A stretch of DNA of 64,000 bases, taken from the NCBI RefSeq assembly GCF_030246885.1, contig NZ_CP126739.1, positions 2,294,001 through 2,358,000 of the forward strand, in the 5' to 3' direction. The DNA is from Microbacterium sp. zg-B185. GTDB taxonomy: Bacteria > Actinomycetota > Actinomycetes > Actinomycetales > Microbacteriaceae. The position numbers and the translations under genes are program-made. The notes beneath the pieces were generated by a model. That model made no database searches. It was not told where the DNA came from and was given only the letters and a program-made list of their open reading frames with translations. The stretch's first letter is position 1. Each line of letters begins with the position of its first letter. This document shows, one piece after another, positions 59,782 through 64,000 of the stretch.

Positions 59782-60495
59782 CTAAAGCCCTCTGATCTCA
59801 CTCGACGCCGCCAGCGGCAATCCCGTCACCCCCGACAGCACGAGGTCGGCTCGATTGCGCGAAGCCTCGATCAGCACGGCATTCGCGCCATCCACCTCCC
59901 GGGCCCACGCTGTCGCCGCCTCGACACTCCGGCCGTGCCGCGTGTGCCGGTCTACGAGACGAGCCTCGCGCTCCTCCGCCGGTGTCGCGCAGAACCAGAC
60001 GGCATCGAGGCGATCCCGGACGCCAGCCCACGGCATCCGATCTGCCAGCAGGTAGTTGCCCTCCACGACGACGGTCGTCGCGTGCGGTTCAACGGCGATC
60101 GCGCCGGCCACACCCTCGTCGACGACGCGGGTGAAGCACGGCGCGTACACGGTGTGGTCCGTCTCAGTACCTACCCGGTCGAGAAGCGCGACGAACCCCC
60201 ACCCGTCGAACGTCTCGATGGCGCCCTTGCGATCGTGGATGCCTAGCCTGTCGAGCGTCGCGTTGGCGAGGTGGAATCCGTCCATCGGCAGGTGCACCGC
60301 GGTCCCCGGACGCCGCTCGTTGATGCGCGAGACGAGCGCAACGGCGAGCGTCGTCTTGCCGCTGCCCGGGCTGCCGGTCACACCCAGCAGATAGCGGGCA
60401 CCGGGAATGACCGCGTTCTCGATCCGGCGCACCAGTTTGTCGAGCACGTGCCCCGGCGGACCCGCCACAGCGAAGCCACTCCCCTGCTCAGACAC
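59782..60495 (-). CDS. P-loop carbohydrate/nucleoside kinase-like protein
   Basis: 237 aa of the uridine-kinase/pantothenate-kinase superfamily, like the FrcK/nucleoside kinase-like proteins of sugar ABC loci. Walker A is LGVTGSPGSGKTTLAVALVS, followed by VHLPMDGFHLANATLDRLGI, VVVEGNYLLADRMPWAGVRD and the lid residue region RLVDRHTRHGRSVEAATAWA. GTG start; the gene overlaps the epimerase-like gene by 8 bases. It probably phosphorylates the sugar imported by this operon. Confidence 0.85.
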   Translation of the reverse strand: MSEQGSGFAVAGPPGHVLDKLVRRIENAVIPGARYLLGVTGSPGSGKTTLAVALVSRINERRPGTAVHLPMDGFHLANATLDRLGIHDRKGAIETFDGWGFVALLDRVGTETDHTVYAPCFTRVVDEGVAGAIAVEPHATTVVVEGNYLLADRMPWAGVRDRLDAVWFCATPAEEREARLVDRHTRHGRSVEAATAWAREVDGANAVLIEASRNRADLVLSGVTGLPLAASSEIRGL

Positions 60496-61354
60496 GCTGC
60501 GCCTCGAGATGATTCGTCATGAAGGCACGCGCATGCCGCGCGAGGGCGGGACCGTCGTTCCAGAGGTTGCGCCAGATGGCGAGGTCGTTCGACAGCGTGG
60601 GCGAGACGACGGCCGAGGAGAACGACTCGAACGTGATCGGACCGGTGTAATCGATGTCGGCCAGCGCGTGGAAGAACTCGGTGAAGTCGAGGTGGCCGCT
60701 GCCGAGGAATCCCCGGTGATTCTCGCCGATGTGCACGTACCCGAGACGGTCTCCGACGAGACGCACCGGCCGGCTGAAATCATCCTCCTCGATGTTCATG
60801 TGGTAGGTATCCAGGTGGATCACGACGTTGTCGCATCCGATGTCGTCGGCCAGGCGCAGGGCGTCCGCCGCGGTGGTGATGACGTTCGTCTCGTAGCGGT
60901 TGCAGATCTCGAGCCCCAGCGTCATGCCCTTGCCCTGGGCTTCCACTGCGAGGTCCTTGAGGGTCGAGACGACGTTCGCGCGACCCGCCGCCGTCAGGGC
61001 GTGACCGTACTTGCCGAGCGCGCTGTAGAGCGCGCCGGTGAAGTGCGTGCCGCCGAGGTCACGCGTCACCTGCAGCGAGTCCTGCAGCAGCTTCGCACCG
61101 CGCGCCACCACCTCGGGGTCGTCGCTCGAGACATCCGCCTCGAACGCGAGACCTCGGGAGCAGACGATGCCCAGGCCCGCAGCATCCAGCTTCTTCCGCG
61201 CGTCCGCGACGTCCAGGCGGGCCGCATCGTGCAAAGACAGTTCGAGGATGTCGTAGCCCGCCGCGGCGGTCTGATCGATGATCCGCGTCATCTCGTCGGG
61301 GGTGGTCCCTCCGGAGAAGACGAGCGCGTGCACGCCGAGCGAATTGATGGGCAT
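60488..61354 (-). CDS. Sugar phosphate isomerase/epimerase (tagatose-3-epimerase-like)
   Basis: 288 aa TIM barrel of the xylose-isomerase-like family. LGVHALVFSGGTTPDEMTRI, TLGLEICNRYETNVITTAAD with the metal-ligand Glu, NVVIHLDTYHMNIEEDDFSR with Asp/His and GYVHIGENHRGFLGSGHLDF follow ketose 3-epimerases closely, and FESFSS supplies the last Glu. The ATG at 61354 follows AGAAGGA by 9 bases. It probably interconverts a ketose after import, ahead of the kinase. Confidence 0.88.
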   Translation of the reverse strand: MPINSLGVHALVFSGGTTPDEMTRIIDQTAAAGYDILELSLHDAARLDVADARKKLDAAGLGIVCSRGLAFEADVSSDDPEVVARGAKLLQDSLQVTRDLGGTHFTGALYSALGKYGHALTAAGRANVVSTLKDLAVEAQGKGMTLGLEICNRYETNVITTAADALRLADDIGCDNVVIHLDTYHMNIEEDDFSRPVRLVGDRLGYVHIGENHRGFLGSGHLDFTEFFHALADIDYTGPITFESFSSAVVSPTLSNDLAIWRNLWNDGPALARHARAFMTNHLEAQRV

Positions 61355-61407
61355 AGGTGGGATTCCTTCTGCGGATGGTGGTCGGACGGCGGGCGAACGG
61401 ATGGCGA

Positions 61408-62175
61408 TCACGCGGCCTTGGCGCCGGTGATCAGCGCGACCAGCTCGTCGCCGTCGGTGTCTGCGGCACGCCTCTCGGCGACGGTGAGCCCGCCGCGCAT
61501 CACCCACACGTGCTCGGACAGCCGAAGCACCTGGTCGAAGTTGTGGCTGATCAGCAGCACGGCGACGCCCTGCTCCTTGAGCTTGCGGATGATGCTCTCG
61601 ACGCGGGCGGTCTCCTGCACCCCGAGAGCGGCCGTTGGCTCGTCCATGATGACGATCGACCCGCCCCAGCCTGCCGCGCGCGCGATCGAGACCGCCTGAC
61701 GCTGACCGCCGGACAGGCGCCGCACCCGGGCGGTGACCGGCGGGACGTTCACCGCCAGGTCGGAGACGAGCTCCTGCGCGGTCGCGCGCATGGCCTTGCG
61801 GTCGAGGAACTGGAACGGCCCGAACCCCCGGGTCTTCTCCCGCCCGAGGAAGAAGTTCTGCCACACGGTGAGATCCTCCACGAGCGCGAGATTCTGCTGC
61901 ACGGTCTCGATGCCGTGCTCGCGCGCGGCGAGTGGGCTGTCGAAATGCACCTGTTCGCCGTTGAGGGTGATCGTGCCCGAATCGGGGCGGTGGATGCCGG
62001 ACATGCATCGGACGAGCGTGGACTTGCCCGCGCCGTTGTCGCCGATGAGGGCGGTGACCTCGCCACAGCGCATCGTGATGAATGCTCCGCGCAGAGCATG
62101 CACCCCGCCGAAGGACTTGGTGATGTTGGCGGCGGTGAAGACCTTGTCGTTCCCGACCGCGGTTTCGTTGGTCAT
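61408..62175 (-). CDS. Sugar ABC transporter ATP-binding protein
   Basis: 255 aa single-domain ATPase of the ribose/fructose (FrcA-like) type. Walker A ALIGDNGAGKSTLVRCMSGI, Q-loop in IETVQQNLALVEDLTVWQNF, signature RRLSGGQRQAVSIARAAGWG, Walker B IVIMDEPTAALGVQET and H-loop LLISHNFDQVL. The ATG at 62175 overlaps the permease stop. It has one ATPase domain rather than the usual RbsA duplication. Confidence 0.93.
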   Translation of the reverse strand: MTNETAVGNDKVFTAANITKSFGGVHALRGAFITMRCGEVTALIGDNGAGKSTLVRCMSGIHRPDSGTITLNGEQVHFDSPLAAREHGIETVQQNLALVEDLTVWQNFFLGREKTRGFGPFQFLDRKAMRATAQELVSDLAVNVPPVTARVRRLSGGQRQAVSIARAAGWGGSIVIMDEPTAALGVQETARVESIIRKLKEQGVAVLLISHNFDQVLRLSEHVWVMRGGLTVAERRAADTDGDELVALITGAKAA

Positions 62176-63167
62176 TTGTTCTGGAACCTCGTGAGAAGGG
62201 CCGCGAGGACGACGACGAGTCCGACGGCGAGCGGCTGGTAGAACTGGGAGACCCCGAGCAGCGTGAGCCCGTTGGTGAGCGCGGTCAGCAGCAGCGCGCC
62301 CAGCACCGGGCCGACGATTTTGCCGCGCCCGCCGGTGAGGGCGACGCCGCCGAGCACCACGGCGGCGATCGAGTTGAGCAGATAGCCGGTGTTGATGGCC
62401 GGCTCGGCGGCACCGACGCGGGCGACGAGGAGGATGGCGGCGAGGCCGGCGAGCATCGCGGCCATCAGGTACACGGCGATGCGCACCCGTTGCGCGTTGA
62501 CGCCGTTGGCGACCGCAGCCTCTTCGCTTCCGCCGACGGCCTGCACGTGCAGGCCGAAGCGGGTGCGGAACATCACGAACCAGGAGATCACGGCGATCAC
62601 GGCGGCAATGAGGAACGGGTACCCGAAGATCCAGACTGTCCCCGTGGTCAGCCACAGCAGGTCGAGGCTGGTGATGGAGATGGGCTTTCCGCTGGTGAGG
62701 ATGAGCGCCAGCCCGGTGGCGACCGAGAGGGTTCCGAGCGTCGCGATGAAGTCGGTCACCTTGCCCTTCGCGATGAGCAGCCCGTTGACGAGGCCGACGA
62801 GCCCAGACGAGGCGATCGCGATCAGGGCGGACAGCCAGAACCCGAGGCCGGCCTGCCAGGAGAGGCCGAACCCGACCGCCCCGAGCGTCATCGTCGCCGA
62901 GATCGACAGGTCGATCCCACCCGTGGTGATCACGTACGACTGGGCGACGGCGAGGATGATCAGGATGGCGGCGGCGATCAGCATCGCCTGGATGTTGCCG
63001 AGGGTGAGGAAGGTGGGACTGAGGGTCGCGAACACGATCACCAGTAGGACCAGCCCCACCGGAGCGGCGTTCTCGGCCCAGAAGCTCAGATGCTTGGCGT
63101 CGTTCGCGACCGTGCGGAGCCCTTTGGGAGGGACCTCGATGGTCGTCGTCTTCAATGGCGTGGTCAC
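62172..63167 (-). CDS. Sugar ABC transporter permease
   Basis: 331 aa membrane protein of the RbsC/FrcC type. About eight to ten helices; LVVIVFATLSPTF-like helix 1 (LVLLVIVFATLSPTFLTLGN), QSYVITTGGIDLSISATMTL and IAAVVLGGVALTGGRGKIVG are diagnostic. The GTG at 63167 is chosen because it starts the polar N-terminus (TTPLKTTTIEVPP) with AAGAGACAGG upstream. Coupled to the ATPase gene by ATGA. Confidence 0.93.
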   Translation of the reverse strand: MTTPLKTTTIEVPPKGLRTVANDAKHLSFWAENAAPVGLVLLVIVFATLSPTFLTLGNIQAMLIAAAILIILAVAQSYVITTGGIDLSISATMTLGAVGFGLSWQAGLGFWLSALIAIASSGLVGLVNGLLIAKGKVTDFIATLGTLSVATGLALILTSGKPISITSLDLLWLTTGTVWIFGYPFLIAAVIAVISWFVMFRTRFGLHVQAVGGSEEAAVANGVNAQRVRIAVYLMAAMLAGLAAILLVARVGAAEPAINTGYLLNSIAAVVLGGVALTGGRGKIVGPVLGALLLTALTNGLTLLGVSQFYQPLAVGLVVVLAALLTRFQNK

Positions 63168-63259
63168 GGCATGCCTGTCTCTTCGGGAAGTGTGACGGAG
63201 TGGTGGCGGGCTGTCCCGCGCATCCGGGCGAAGCGTGCGGCCCAGATGCGCGGGAGGCC

Positions 63260-64000
63260 TCATTCGTCGAGCTGGTCGGCGAGTGGGTTGTCGAAGCCTT
63301 CGAACGGCTGCGGGAAGCTCGCGATCGCGTCCGCGGCGTTGTCGGCGTTGACGAGGGCGGTGGGCGACTCGATGTCGTCGGGAAGATCCCCGCCATCCAG
63401 TGCCACCTGGCAGGCCTGCACGCCGAGCGAGCCGATCGCGTACGGGTACTGCGCGACCGTGGCCGCGAGCCCGCCGGCCTCGACGGACTCGAGCGCGTCC
63501 TGGTTGCCGTCGACGCTGACCACGACGATCTCCCCGGTCTTGCCGCTGTTCTCCACGGCCTTGACGATGCCCAGGCCCATGTCGTCGTTCGCGGCGAAGA
63601 AGGCGACGATGTCGGGATTGGCGGCGATGATGTCGGTCGCCTTGGTGAGCGCGATCTCGCGCTTCCAGTCCGCCGCATCCTCCTGCACGATCTCGAGCGC
63701 GCCCTCGACGGCGTCCTTGAACCCGTCCACGCGAGCGGCGCTGGTCACGTCGCCGGAGATGCCGCCGATGATGGCCACTTCCCCACCCGCGTCGACCAGG
63801 CTCGCGATGTAGTCGCCCGCCTTTTCGCCGGCGGCCTCGTTGTCCGTGCCGATATAGGTCGCCGGGGTGATGTCCGCGGCTTCCGCGGCATCCTCGTCGA
63901 TCGGCTGGTCGATGTTGATGATCGGCTTGCCCGCGGCCGCGATCGGCGCGAGCGACTGCACCAGGTTGGTGCCGCTGATCGGGTTGACGATGAAGCAGCC
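63260..64000 (-). CDS. Sugar ABC transporter substrate-binding protein, 5' partial
   Basis: The C-terminal 246 residues of a periplasmic-binding-protein-like (RbsB type) protein; the frame is open to the window edge. GCFIVNPISGTNLVQSLAPI, AAGKPIINIDQP, TYIGTDNEAAGEKAGDYIAS, FFAANDDMGLGIVKAVENSG and VVVSVDGNQDALESVEAGGL are family landmarks. The signal peptide is outside the window. It delivers a sugar to the permease encoded 92 bases downstream. Confidence 0.93.
   Translation of the reverse strand, partial: GCFIVNPISGTNLVQSLAPIAAAGKPIINIDQPIDEDAAEAADITPATYIGTDNEAAGEKAGDYIASLVDAGGEVAIIGGISGDVTSAARVDGFKDAVEGALEIVQEDAADWKREIALTKATDIIAANPDIVAFFAANDDMGLGIVKAVENSGKTGEIVVVSVDGNQDALESVEAGGLAATVAQYPYAIGSLGVQACQVALDGGDLPDDIESPTALVNADNAADAIASFPQPFEGFDNPLADQLDE

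Noticed and set aside
59755..59782. Terminator between the convergent NarL and kinase genes
   Set aside because: GACACCC/GGGTGTC gives only a seven-pair stem with a 14-base loop that touches the kinase stop; too weak.

Overview
The window is high-GC actinobacterial DNA. Codon use is rich in GAC, GCC and GATGC, many starts are GTG, genes are densely packed with ATGA or GTGA overlaps, and there are two F420-type luciferase-like enzymes. It most resembles a Microbacteriaceae chromosome (Microbacterium or a relative). The genus is inferred, not proven.

Layout. Positions 1-12.9 kb hold regulators and small-molecule enzymes: a 5'-truncated LuxR regulator, a cupin and a DUF302 protein, a leftward operon of two alpha/beta hydrolases (one with a fluoroacetate-dehalogenase signature) and an AlkA-type glycosylase, a rightward two-component cluster ending in a triple-GAF kinase, two small membrane proteins, and a medium-chain dehydrogenase divergent from a TetR regulator with three operator copies between them. 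Positions 12.9-17 kb are scarred: a fragment of a conjugative relaxase gene, a frameshifted hypothetical gene and a LysR gene reduced to its DNA-binding domain, around an intact Lrp/alanine dehydrogenase pair.

Positions 17-32.5 kb form a catabolic locus with three NTF2-like proteins, two MhpC-like hydrolases, two F420-type oxidoreductases (one resembling F420-dependent glucose-6-phosphate dehydrogenase), a DUF1028 protein, an NTF2-like/SDR fusion, a full peptide-type ABC importer, an M20 amidohydrolase and a TetR regulator. A 17-bp palindrome, ACGTAATnnnATTACGT, lies upstream of two transcription units and a weaker copy upstream of a third, so the locus looks like one regulon. Its substrate is unknown.

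Positions 32,611-57,142 are an integrative element of about 24.5 kb inserted at the 3' end of a tRNA-Arg(CCT) gene. A 21-bp direct repeat bounds it, matching tandem integrase arm-type repeats lie just inside both ends, and a tyrosine integrase sits next to the tRNA. It carries a VapBC-like toxin-antitoxin pair, a MobF/TraA relaxase and a dense set of defence genes: a two-gene module (a HEPN-motif protein and a PD-(D/E)XK-like protein), a translationally coupled HsdS-like/AAA ATPase/HNH module resembling Septu, a decayed DUF262 gene, a complete type I restriction-modification operon, and a GmrSD-like protein fused to RAMA-like and alkyltransferase-like domains. No conjugation secretion genes are visible, so it is probably a mobilisable defence island.

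Positions 57.3-64 kb return to chromosomal genes: a DUF2306 membrane protein with a DesK/NarL-type two-component pair, then a leftward carbohydrate operon (substrate-binding protein, permease, ATPase, sugar epimerase-like protein, kinase) that runs off the right edge.
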